Shown one piece after another: positions 1 through 4,793 of a DNA stretch of 5,839 bases; position 1 is the stretch's first letter; each line of letters starts with the position of its first letter. This DNA comes from Deltaproteobacteria bacterium. GTDB lineage: Bacteria; Desulfobacterota; Desulfobacteria; Desulfobacterales; ETH-SRB1. The notes beneath the pieces are model-generated. The model saw nothing but the letters and a program-made list of their open reading frames with translations. It was not told the origin of the DNA and did not search any database. The translations under genes were made by a program, and so were the position numbers. The stretch spans positions 1 through 5,839 of the forward strand of contig JAUWQK010000100.1 of the NCBI GenBank assembly GCA_030611115.1. Direction: 5' to 3'.

Positions 1-62
1 CCGCTCCTGCTTTTGCGCAAGTATTAGACGAGATCGGTGATTTAATAGAGCAATCAACATAA
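1..62 (+). CDS. C-terminal tail of an unidentified gene (5' end outside window)
   Basis: The third frame is open from the left edge and ends at TAA 60-62, giving the last 19 residues APAFAQVLDEIGDLIEQST. The amphipathic, acidic helix-like pattern (VLDEIGDLIEQ) looks like real protein rather than random translation, and the other two + frames stop quickly. The family cannot be recognised from so short a tail. Only 67 bases separate it from the next start, on the same strand, so it could be co-transcribed with the chimeric gene. A HicA toxin would be the natural upstream partner of a HicB-like start, but this tail does not look like a HicA C-terminus. Confidence 0.4.
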   Translation, partial: APAFAQVLDEIGDLIEQST

Positions 63-129
63 AACAAGTCCGCAGATTAATAGCCGCAATATCGTATTAT
101 TTCACCTGATAAGATAGAAGTAATTAGTT

Positions 130-732
130 ATGAAATACAAAGCAGTTATAAAAAAATCCGGTGAATGGTGGATTGGTTGGCTTATTGATCTGTCCGGAGT
201 AAATGCACAGAAAAAAACAAAATATGATAAGGAAAGGATGGAACATACCCTGGCTTATCCCAATTTTGAGGTAAAAAACTCTATGACCGAATGCCTTGCC
301 GAGGCATATTCCTATGTGGAAAGAGAATTAGTTCATGGTTACGCATGGAAGCTGATTGATGCGTTGCGAGAGCATGATTTTGAGTTATTTTTTGATACCC
401 TGCGGGTCTTTTTTGCCGATATTCCTTATGACCTTCACATAAACAGAGAAAAATATTATCAGACAATTTTTTACCTTATATTTTCTCTTATCGGGTTAAA
501 AGTGGAAGCGGAAGTAAAAACAAACAAGGGCAGGATAGATGCTGTCATTATTGATAAAGAGATCTATATTTTCGAATTCAAATTTAATGGTGATAAAGAC
601 CGGGCATTAAACCAGATCAAAGAGAAAAAATATTTTGAAAAATATCAGGGTGAAGGAAAAAAGATTTATCTGTTCGGCGTTGAATTTGCGGACAAAAATG
701 TGGGGGAATGGGTGGTTGAAAAAACTTTTTAA
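130..732 (+). CDS. Chimeric protein: HicB-like N-terminus fused to C-terminal PD-(D/E)XK nuclease part of a DUF1703-type protein
   Basis: Residues 1-30 (MKYKAVIKKSGEWWIGWLID, then LSGVNAQ) match the first strands of HicB/UPF0150 antitoxins. Residues about 31-200 match the C-terminal third of the AAA-ATPase-like/PD-(D/E)XK family (DUF1703, PDDEXK_9). The hallmark TLAYPNFEV lies at 40-48, and the nuclease motif is GRID (134-137), FEF (148-150) and K151. This gives D137, E149 and K151 as probable metal-binding/catalytic residues, followed by NQIKEKKYFEKY at 161-172. The usual N-terminal AAA domain of these ~500-residue proteins is absent, as is the rest of HicB. The join falls in an A-rich stretch around 205-230. 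The frame is intact and the active-site residues are kept, so a small stable nuclease-fold protein is possible. A decaying deletion product is equally possible. The Shine-Dalgarno is weak (AGAAG at 116-120). Domain calls are family recall; the fusion interpretation is inference. Confidence 0.75.
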   Translation: MKYKAVIKKSGEWWIGWLIDLSGVNAQKKTKYDKERMEHTLAYPNFEVKNSMTECLAEAYSYVERELVHGYAWKLIDALREHDFELFFDTLRVFFADIPYDLHINREKYYQTIFYLIFSLIGLKVEAEVKTNKGRIDAVIIDKEIYIFEFKFNGDKDRALNQIKEKKYFEKYQGEGKKIYLFGVEFADKNVGEWVVEKTF

Positions 733-772
733 TTCACATTTCAAGCTTTTGACACTGGCCTCCATTCTTTTC

Positions 773-801
773 TTGACAACAAAAAGATATATATAGATCA
801 T
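773..801 (+). promoter_or_regulatory. Candidate promoter of hipBA
   Basis: TTGACA (773-778) is a perfect -35 element. A 17-base A/T-rich spacer leads to GATCAT (796-801), which shares four of six bases with the consensus -10. It lies 33 bases upstream of the hipB ATG, with no competing gene. The -10 is mediocre, so the exact start is uncertain. Confidence 0.4.
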
Positions 802-830
802 TAGCTCGACTAAAGATTTATGTATAGATA
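792..830 (+). promoter_or_regulatory. Candidate HipB operator region (direct TATAGAT repeats)
   Basis: TATAGAT occurs at 792-798 and again at 823-829. The two copies are 31 bases apart, close to three helical turns, and both lie between the -35 and the hipB start. Between them is a small dyad, TTAG-N5-CTAA (801-813). HipB proteins repress their own operon, and repeated sites at this position would suit that. The sites do not resemble the E. coli TATCC-N8-GGATA operator, so this is a positional inference only. Confidence 0.25.
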
Positions 831-833
831 AAT

Positions 834-1187
834 ATGGTAAGAACTAAAAACACAACCAAACTTCCGTTAAGCGTGCAGAAATCGCTCCGTGAAATTGGCG
901 GACTTATCGCCTGTGCCAGGAAAGAAAAACAATGGACTCAGCAGGAGCTGGCCCAGCGCATCGGAATTGGCAGGATGACCGTTGTGCGCATGGAAAAAGG
1001 AGCATCAGAAGTAGCGGTCGGCTGGTATCTTACCGCAGCCTGGCTTCTTGCTTTGCCGATCCTGACATGGCAAGTCATGGATGAAGGAAGAAGCGATACC
1101 GTAATGAGCGACCTGCTTATAAAACTCAAAAAAAATCTTCCGAGCAGGGTGCGACGTAAAAAGAAGATAATAGACAATGATTTCTGA
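834..1187 (+). CDS. hipB: HipB-like antitoxin, XRE-family helix-turn-helix
   Basis: This 117-residue protein has a Cro/C1-type HTH at about 21-56 (IGGLIACARKEKQWTQQELA, then IGIGRMTVVRMEKG). The WTQQELAQ and RMTVVRMEKG segments are the two helices and the following turn typical of the family. The middle (residues 64-82) is hydrophobic, and the tail is strongly basic (PSRVRRKKK, 103-111). In type II HipBA modules, HipB binds operator DNA and HipA and neutralises the kinase. The gene overlaps hipA by 11 bases, as expected for a coupled pair. No Shine-Dalgarno is visible before ATG 834 (preceding bases GTATAGATAAAT), so translation may be weak or leaderless-like. No better downstream start is apparent. 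Confidence 0.85.
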   Translation: MVRTKNTTKLPLSVQKSLREIGGLIACARKEKQWTQQELAQRIGIGRMTVVRMEKGASEVAVGWYLTAAWLLALPILTWQVMDEGRSDTVMSDLLIKLKKNLPSRVRRKKKIIDNDF

Positions 1188-2385
1188 GGCATACCTCTGG
1201 ATATGGCTGCCAGGCGCAAGCAAGCCGGTGGTCTGTGGCAAACTGCAACGTGATAACGATGTCTATAGCTTTGTTTATGGTCGCAGTTATCTTAAAAGGG
1301 AAAATGCCATAGCGCTTGAGCCTCGAGATTTACCCCTTGAAGAAGGTGTTTTTACTCCGGTGTTCGGAGAAACGCACAGCGTGATAAGAGATGCAGCTCC
1401 TGATGCTTGGGGGAGAAGGGTTTTGATGTACAGGTCAGGCGGACAGAATCTTACGGAGCTTGATTATCTTCTGCGGGCAGGAAGTGACAGGATAGGCGCG
1501 CTGGATGTAAGGCTTGAGCCGACAGACTATCCTGCAAGTCAAGCTGATCAGCAAGCTACTCTTGAAGACCTGCTTCTTGCCTCAGAACGACTTGAAACCG
1601 GGCAGGCCATTCCCCAATCCCTTGGCAATGCTTTGCTGCATGGTTCCAGCGTAGGTGGCGCCAGGCCCAAGGCGCTGCTAAATGATGGGCATTGCAAATG
1701 GATAGCCAAATTTTCATCAACAACAGATTATTATCCTGTGGTGAAAAGCGAGTACGCAACAATGTGTCTGGCAAGTCAATGCAGCATTGAGGTGCCTGCA
1801 ATAAAGCTGGTTAAAATACTGGGAAAAGATGTGCTGCTTGTGAAACGGTTTGATCGAGAAAACTTCAATGATAACTGGCCGAGGCGTTTTCTGATCAGCG
1901 GTCTGACCGCTTTACAGTTGCACGAGTCCGAAGCTGCCATGGCTTCTTATCCTGAATTAGCATCTTTTATCCGCCGTTTTGGCGCTCATTACCCTGCTGA
2001 TGCACAACAGCTCTATCGACGCATGATTTTCAATATTCTTGTCGGCAATACCGATGATCACGCCCGTAACCACGCTTTTTTCTGGGATGGACATCAATAT
2101 AGACTGACGCCAGCTTATGACATATGCCCCATGCTGCGCACAGGGCAAACAGCAAGTCAAGGAATGATAGTTGGAGATAAAGGTCGGGAAAGCACACTCC
2201 GCAACGCTTTGAGCCTGTCGGAACAATTTGGAGTATCACGTTCAGAGGCAAAAAGCATTCAGGAAGAGTTAGCGGAAACAGTCAGAACAAATTGGGATAA
2301 AGCGGCAGACTGCGCTGGTCTTACCGACATTGAATCAAAAACGTTACGACAGTCCACAGTTCTCTCCCCTGCCTGTTTTTACTAA
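1177..2385 (+). CDS. hipA: HipA family Ser/Thr protein kinase toxin
   Basis: The protein has 402 residues, within the usual HipA range (E. coli HipA has 440). The N-terminal subdomain (about 1-115) carries the HipA-typical DAAPDAWGRRVL (72-83) and LLRAGSDRIGAL (98-109). The kinase lobe contains GSSVGGARPKALL (156-168), the flexible loop that carries the autophosphorylated Ser in HipA, and WIAKF (175-179) with a probable ATP-contacting Lys178. NTDDHARN (291-298) holds the catalytic Asp293 and Asn298, equivalent to the E. coli D309/N314 motif. LTPAYD (310-315) gives metal-binding Asp315. In E. coli HipA phosphorylates GltX, which halts translation and promotes persistence; the target here is unknown. 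No stop, frameshift or missing catalytic residue is seen, so the toxin looks active. Start ATG 1177 lies inside the hipB end, preceded by a weak AAGAAG. Promoter and repression are presumably shared with hipB. Confidence 0.92.
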   Translation: MISEAYLWIWLPGASKPVVCGKLQRDNDVYSFVYGRSYLKRENAIALEPRDLPLEEGVFTPVFGETHSVIRDAAPDAWGRRVLMYRSGGQNLTELDYLLRAGSDRIGALDVRLEPTDYPASQADQQATLEDLLLASERLETGQAIPQSLGNALLHGSSVGGARPKALLNDGHCKWIAKFSSTTDYYPVVKSEYATMCLASQCSIEVPAIKLVKILGKDVLLVKRFDRENFNDNWPRRFLISGLTALQLHESEAAMASYPELASFIRRFGAHYPADAQQLYRRMIFNILVGNTDDHARNHAFFWDGHQYRLTPAYDICPMLRTGQTASQGMIVGDKGRESTLRNALSLSEQFGVSRSEAKSIQEELAETVRTNWDKAADCAGLTDIESKTLRQSTVLSPACFY

Positions 2386-2513
2386 TGTGGATAATTCGTG
2401 CCTAAGGACTCCTGTTTGCCCGCCTGGAGGGCTTATCCTGAAGCTTTCCATAAAAAAATATAAAATTAATGCGCTAATCAAGACGCGGCCACAATTATTC
2501 GAGTTCATCAATG

Positions 2514-2542
2514 TTGACAATTCATTATTTAAGATATATGCT
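2514..2542 (+). promoter_or_regulatory. Promoter of the phd-vapC operon
   Basis: Consensus -35 TTGACA (2514-2519), a 17-base spacer and -10 TATGCT (2537-2542, four of six matches) sit 54 bases upstream of the antitoxin start. This would give a leader of roughly 45 bases. It is the best sigma-70-like promoter on the + strand of this window. Confidence 0.6.
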
Positions 2543-2554
2543 CATGCACATATA
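2535..2554 (+). promoter_or_regulatory. Candidate Phd operator: 20-bp imperfect palindrome over the -10
   Basis: TATATG (2535-2540) and CATATA (2549-2554) are inverted around a central CATG (2543-2546), so 16 of 20 positions are symmetric. A further CATATA half-site lies at 2569-2574, exactly 20 bases downstream on the same helix face. Phd/YefM antitoxins repress their own promoter by binding short palindromes. The overlap with the -10 is what an autoregulatory operator should look like. Confidence 0.45.
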
Positions 2555-2583
2555 GTGATAGACACGTACATATAAATTAATAT

Positions 2584-2589
2584 AAGGAG
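2584..2589 (+). promoter_or_regulatory. Ribosome binding site of the Phd-like antitoxin
   Basis: AAGGAG ends six bases before ATG 2596. It is a strong Shine-Dalgarno and fixes this start. Confidence 0.75.
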
Positions 2590-2595
2590 TTAAAG

Positions 2596-2823
2596 ATGGT
2601 TTTGGTCTCCGCAACAAAATTAAGGAATAATTTATTTGAGTATTTAGATAAAACATCAAAGGGTGAAATCATAATAATCCAGAGAAACAATGAAGAAGTT
2701 GCCCGCTTAGTTCCTGCACGCAGGGTGAACTGGCGCGACAAAATGGGTGTTAAACTGAAGATTTTGGTTGAGCCGGAAGAACTTATCAAACCCCTTGAAG
2801 ATATATGGGAGGAGTATGTGTGA
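2596..2823 (+). CDS. Phd/YefM-family antitoxin
   Basis: This 75-residue protein opens with VSATKLRNNLFEYLDKTSKG (4-23), the N-terminal helix of the Phd/YefM fold. IIIIQRNNEEVARLVP (25-40) follows, the beta-strand and helix in which the family has its conserved hydrophobic and V-A-R/L-V-P signature. The acidic C-terminal tail (EPEELIKPLEDIWEEYV, 59-75) is the part that normally folds onto the toxin. Such antitoxins bind operator DNA and cap the partner toxin. Here the partner is the PIN protein directly downstream, sharing the GTGA overlap. Length is typical. Strong Shine-Dalgarno, promoter and palindrome lie upstream. It could equally be called a VapB-equivalent antitoxin; the fold is Phd rather than AbrB or RHH. 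Confidence 0.88.
   Translation: MVLVSATKLRNNLFEYLDKTSKGEIIIIQRNNEEVARLVPARRVNWRDKMGVKLKILVEPEELIKPLEDIWEEYV
2807..2814 (+). promoter_or_regulatory. Ribosome binding site that sets the VapC start
   Basis: GGGAGGAG ends five bases before GTG 2820. It lies after the in-frame ATG 2805, so it can only serve the GTG. This supports a VapC start at 2820 rather than 2805. Confidence 0.7.
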
Positions 2824-3218
2824 AAAAAGAGACGTATCTATTTGATACCCATGCTTTGATTTTTTGGAATAATAAAGAGTTTGTATCAGAGGAATTTGTT
2901 AACTTTTTTGATAAGCAGGTTCAGCAAGGCCATCTTTATATTTCATCAATCTCTTTTTGGGAAATTGCCTTGTTGGTAAAGAAAGACAGAATAGCACTAT
3001 CAAACGTGCATGCTTGGAAAAACGAAATATTAAACAATACGAATATTCAATTGATTGAACCTTCTGCTTCTGAGATGATTGATTCAACGTTGCTTCCGGA
3101 TTATCATAAAGATCCATTCGACAGGCTGCTGATTTCTCAGGCTAATCAAAACAATTTATTAATTGTTACAAAGGATAAAGAAATTCATAAATATCAAGTA
3201 GAAACCTTTTGGATGTAA
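2820..3218 (+). CDS. vapC: VapC-type PIN-domain ribonuclease toxin
   Basis: Read from GTG 2820 the protein has 132 residues, a normal VapC length. PIN motifs are in order: LFDTHALIFW with Asp9, SISFWEIALL with Glu48, LPDYHKDPFDRLLISQA (92-108) with Asp98 and Asp101, and LIVTKDKEIHKY with Asp119. These are the acidic residues that bind Mg/Mn in PIN RNases, and none is missing. VapC toxins cleave RNA, often tRNA or rRNA; the substrate here cannot be read from sequence. The GTG start overlaps the antitoxin stop by four bases (GTGA), so translation is coupled and the operon promoter is shared. The upstream in-frame ATG at 2805 would add MGGVC and place the Shine-Dalgarno inside the gene, so it was not chosen. 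Confidence 0.92.
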   Translation: MKKETYLFDTHALIFWNNKEFVSEEFVNFFDKQVQQGHLYISSISFWEIALLVKKDRIALSNVHAWKNEILNNTNIQLIEPSASEMIDSTLLPDYHKDPFDRLLISQANQNNLLIVTKDKEIHKYQVETFWM

Positions 3219-3235
3219 TTTTATCGTAGCAATTT

Positions 3236-3262
3236 AGGTCTTTCAAAAAAGACTTCTTTCCG
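3236..3262 (+). terminator. Possible rho-independent terminator after vapC
   Basis: GTCTTT (3238-3243), loop CAAA and AAAGAC (3248-3253) form a perfect six-base stem. One G-T and one A-T pair can extend it outwards. It begins 18 bases after the vapC stop and is followed by the imperfect T-rich TTCTTTCC. The stem is not GC-rich and the T run is broken, so it would be a weak terminator. Confidence 0.35.
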
Positions 3263-3382
3263 TCTATATGCACAGCCAATGATTTTCTGGGTCAATTCTT
3301 TGTATTTCATTTCTCAGGTATGATTTACTGGATAGTTAGAGTGAGACTCCAAATCCGAAATTCCAAATAAATAAGGCCCCCT

Positions 3383-3556
3383 ATGTCTGATGTTTTGATA
3401 AAAGTAGAAGGTGTTTCCAAAAAGTTTTGTAAGTCTCTCAAACGCTTGATGCTTTATGGAATATAGGACATTGTACGATCTATGGTCGGCATGTCTGAAA
3501 AGACCGCTGAATTAAAGCCTGGGGAGTTCTGGGCAAATAATGATATATTTTTTTAG
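3383..3556 (+). pseudogene. 5' remnant of a polysaccharide/O-antigen ABC exporter ATPase (Wzt-like)
   Basis: From ATG 3383 the frame reads MSDVLIKVEGVSKKFCKSLK (1-20), the standard opening of polysaccharide and O-antigen ABC transporter ATP-binding subunits. TAG at 3464-3466 interrupts it (a CAG-to-TAG change would explain it, giving YGIQDI). Homology-like sequence continues in the same frame: DIVRSMVGM, then AELKPGEFWA and NDIFF. In intact relatives this leads into the Walker A region. Here it ends at TAG 3554-3556 before any P-loop, and the following ~180 bases show no recognisable continuation. So the ATPase core is gone and only about 57 codons remain. An AAGG Shine-Dalgarno (3373-3376) is still in place. 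No permease or glycosyltransferase remnant could be recognised beside it. Assignment rests on family recall. Confidence 0.7.
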
Positions 3557-3703
3557 CAATGCGGGCAGCTCACTACCTTTCTTGCTTATTTTGTAGCGCC
3601 ATTTAAGCAGTACGAAAACAATGAAGGGATGAGAAACTTATAAACTAATGATATCCCCCAGCCCCACGCAAGACGATTAAGTATGATTAGAAAACCAGAT
3701 CCC

Positions 3704-3718
3704 GTGAAATGGCTAAAG
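3704..3718 (+). repeat. Degenerate half copy of the 35-bp repeat
   Basis: GTGAAATGGCTAAAG matches the 3' end of the 35-bp unit (GTGAAATGGGTAAAG) at 14 of 15 positions. The expected 5' half before it is not conserved. It lies 17 bases upstream of the first full unit and suggests the array was once longer. Confidence 0.4.
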
Positions 3719-3734
3719 CTGAAACGAACAGGTT

Positions 3735-3866
3735 TTTACCCAAAACAGCCTTGAGGTGAAATGGGTAAAGTTACCCAAAAGTCCCTTGAGGTGAAATGGG
3801 TAAGGTTTGTTATGAGTATTTGCGAAGTAAATTTACCCAAAAGTGCTTTGGGCTGAAATGGGTAAA
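3735..3866 (+). repeat. Three copies of a 35-bp palindromic-ended repeat
   Basis: Full units lie at 3735-3769, 3770-3804 and 3832-3866. Each has the form TTTACCC-AAAA-N7-core-TGAAAT-GGGTAAA, with a seven-base terminal inverted repeat in units 1 and 3. Unit 2 has G at both outer positions, leaving six paired bases. Units 1 and 2 abut; 27 unrelated bases separate units 2 and 3. The core also folds: CCT-TG-AGG in units 1 and 2 becomes GC-TTTGG-GC in unit 3, so the sequence changes while an inner dyad remains possible. This resembles a REP/BIME or small MITE-like family rather than CRISPR, since units 1 and 2 have no spacer. No protein-coding role is seen. Confidence 0.8.
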
Positions 3867-3989
3867 GGGCTTTTACATTCTGCTGACTGCTAACCGATGA
3901 AAAAGAAATAACGGGAGCAAAAAAAGGTGACAATAAAGCGAGGCTGTGCTGGTGCGAAAGTGAGAGGACAAGCGAAAAAAAGATGTATT

Positions 3990-4047
3990 TTTTTGGAGGG
4001 AGAGGTGTTTTTTCTCTTGCCTGCCCGCCGCCTTTTTGGAGGGACAG
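3990..4047 (+). repeat. Direct repeat TTTTTGGAGGGA(G/C)AG
   Basis: The 15-mer at 3990-4004 recurs at 4033-4047 with one mismatch (G/C). The copies are 43 bases apart in purine-rich non-coding DNA just beyond the 3' end of the TumE-like operon. The second copy runs directly into the nested palindromes at 4040-4074. Function unknown. Confidence 0.5.
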
Positions 4048-4074
4048 ACCCTTTAATGGGTGACACCAAGTGTC
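4040..4074. repeat. Nested short palindromes at the 3' end of the TumE-like gene
   Basis: Overlapping dyads follow one another: AGGG-ACAGA-CCCT (4040-4052), ACCC-TTTAAT-GGGT (4048-4061), GGT-GAC-ACC (4059-4067) and GACAC-CAA-GTGTC (4062-4074). The last is followed on + by TTTATTTTTG, so it could terminate rightward transcription. GGGACAGACCC-type palindromes occur as dispersed REP-like elements in genomes with Y1 REP transposases (recall). The stop codon and last residues (GVTH) of the minus-strand gene lie inside this element. Confidence 0.45.
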
Positions 4075-4427
4075 TTTATTTTTGATCTTACCCAGTTCAT
4101 AAAACTCCGAAAGCCACCTTGAATATCTTTTTCAAATTCTGAGGAGTCAACTACTTTATCTTGAGAGCCGTCGTGAAAATGATACGGATAAGTAGAAACA
4201 TATTTCCAGTTGGTGTCGGGAAAATTATCGTACCGGTAAGAAAGACCTGTGGATTTGTCTTCCCAGTGATAGCCAAATCTGTGTGTCAGTTTTCTGGATA
4301 ACCATACATCAATAAAGCCTTCCCTGGATAGCATTATTCGTAGCTTGCTTCCCATTAGCTCCGTAGAATCCACAATATCAAAGAATTCAATCTCGGCAAT
4401 TCTTGCCACTTCTTCTAAAGAGACCAT
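4053..4427 (-). CDS. DUF6516/TumE-like protein, probable toxin of a TA pair
   Basis: This 124-residue protein resembles the DUF6516 family, to which TumE toxins belong. It has a beta-rich centre, SKLRIMLSREGFIDVWLS (27-44) followed by FGYHWE (51-56). The family signature is RYDNFPDTNWKYV then STYPYHFHDGSQ (65-89), with Arg65, Asp67, Asn68, Pro81, His83 and His85. A C-terminal helix, GFRSFMNWVRSKI (105-117), follows. The biochemical activity of the family is not clear to me, and I assign none. ATG 4425-4427 overlaps the TAA of the upstream gene by one base (TAATG), so the two are translationally coupled. A GGAAA lies seven or so bases upstream. The last residues GVTH are encoded within a REP-like palindrome, so the C-terminus may have been altered by an insertion. 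Confidence 0.7.
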   Translation of the reverse strand: MVSLEEVARIAEIEFFDIVDSTELMGSKLRIMLSREGFIDVWLSRKLTHRFGYHWEDKSTGLSYRYDNFPDTNWKYVSTYPYHFHDGSQDKVVDSSEFEKDIQGGFRSFMNWVRSKIKTLGVTH

Positions 4428-4702
4428 TAGAGTTTTTCCAGATAAATCAATATCCGATCTCTTTTTGTTTCGAGGTCGTCAAATTTGAAATAGTCTTCGA
4501 ACGAATCTTCTTCATGTAACTTTCCTTTTTTTACCATTTCGTCAAATTCGACAACGCTATTAACTCCATATTTTTTTGCCAGAAGAAACAATTCAGCTTC
4601 TATGATCTTTAGCTTACGCCTCAAAAAAGTTTCTACGCTTTCTCTTATGAGCACTTCAGGCTTCATATTCATGTCTTTAGCCAAATAATCTATATTCAAC
4701 AC
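4427..4702 (-). CDS. Putative antitoxin partner of the TumE-like protein
   Basis: Read from GTG 4700-4702 this is a 91-residue, highly charged, helical protein. An N-terminal segment LNIDYLAKDMNMKPEVLIRE (2-21) could be a small DNA-binding helix pair. A middle coiled-coil-like helix follows (FLRRKLKIIEAELFLLAKKYG, about 26-46), then an acidic C-terminal half (HEEDSFEDYFKFDDLETKRD, about 63-82). Small proteins of this kind often precede DUF6516 genes (recall), and an acidic tail suits toxin neutralisation, but no experiment-backed family name is known to me. The start is set by AAGGAGG at 4708-4714, five bases upstream. A longer frame back to ATG 4822 exists but would begin inside the candidate promoter. 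The one-base overlap with the downstream gene indicates one operon. It could also be an unrelated accessory protein. Confidence 0.7.
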   Translation of the reverse strand: MLNIDYLAKDMNMKPEVLIRESVETFLRRKLKIIEAELFLLAKKYGVNSVVEFDEMVKKGKLHEEDSFEDYFKFDDLETKRDRILIYLEKL

Positions 4703-4707
4703 GGAAA

Positions 4708-4714
4708 CCTCCTT
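4708..4714 (-). promoter_or_regulatory. Ribosome binding site that decides the antitoxin start
   Basis: The minus strand reads AAGGAGG-TTTCC-GTG. This near-perfect Shine-Dalgarno with five-base spacing favours GTG 4702 (or TTG 4699 just after it) over the upstream ATG 4822, which has no comparable site. Confidence 0.7.
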
Positions 4715-4793
4715 GTAATTTTCATAGTCAGACACCGGAAGACTTTGCCATGACTTCGGTTTGAATGCCGGTACATGACCCCATCCTACAAAC

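Larger units (their letters stand above)
3557..4052. other. Non-coding stretch between the ABC remnant and the TumE-like operon
   Basis: No convincing gene is seen on either strand. Bases 3557-3700 hold only short frames with no recognisable protein. Bases 3704-3866 carry the 35-bp palindromic repeats. Bases 3900-4050 are purine-rich, with an A7-N6-T7 dyad (3975-3994) and a TTTTTGGAGGGA direct repeat. An open frame on the minus strand across the repeats (3736-3933) is a by-product of them, not a gene. Confidence 0.6.

Noticed and set aside
938..1241. Minus-strand ORFs opposite hipB
   Set aside because: Shadows of hipB/hipA with no start signals or recognisable motifs.
1556..2251. Minus-strand ORFs opposite hipA
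   Set aside because: Shadows of a clearly coding gene; Cys/His-rich composition typical of antisense translation.
2397..2440. Terminator after hipA (GCCC...GGGC hairpin)
   Set aside because: Only a four-base stem and no following T run.
2381..2525. Imperfect direct repeat ACTAATGTGGATAATTCGT / ATCAATGTTGACAATTCAT
   Set aside because: Only 14 of 19 positions match in A/T-rich DNA and one copy includes the hipA stop; consistent with chance.
2330..2575. 81-residue + ORF after hipA
   Set aside because: It overlaps the end of hipA in another frame, has no ribosome site and no protein-like pattern, and ends across the phd promoter.
2805..2819. VapC start at ATG 2805
   Set aside because: The Shine-Dalgarno GGGAGGAG would lie inside the gene, and the added residues are not part of the PIN fold; GTG 2820 fits better.
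3735..3866. CRISPR-like array
   Set aside because: Units 1 and 2 abut without a spacer, the repeats vary internally, only three copies exist and no cas gene is near.
3736..3933. 65-residue minus ORF across the repeats
   Set aside because: Its sequence simply translates the repeat units (LPISPQG repeated); no ribosome site.
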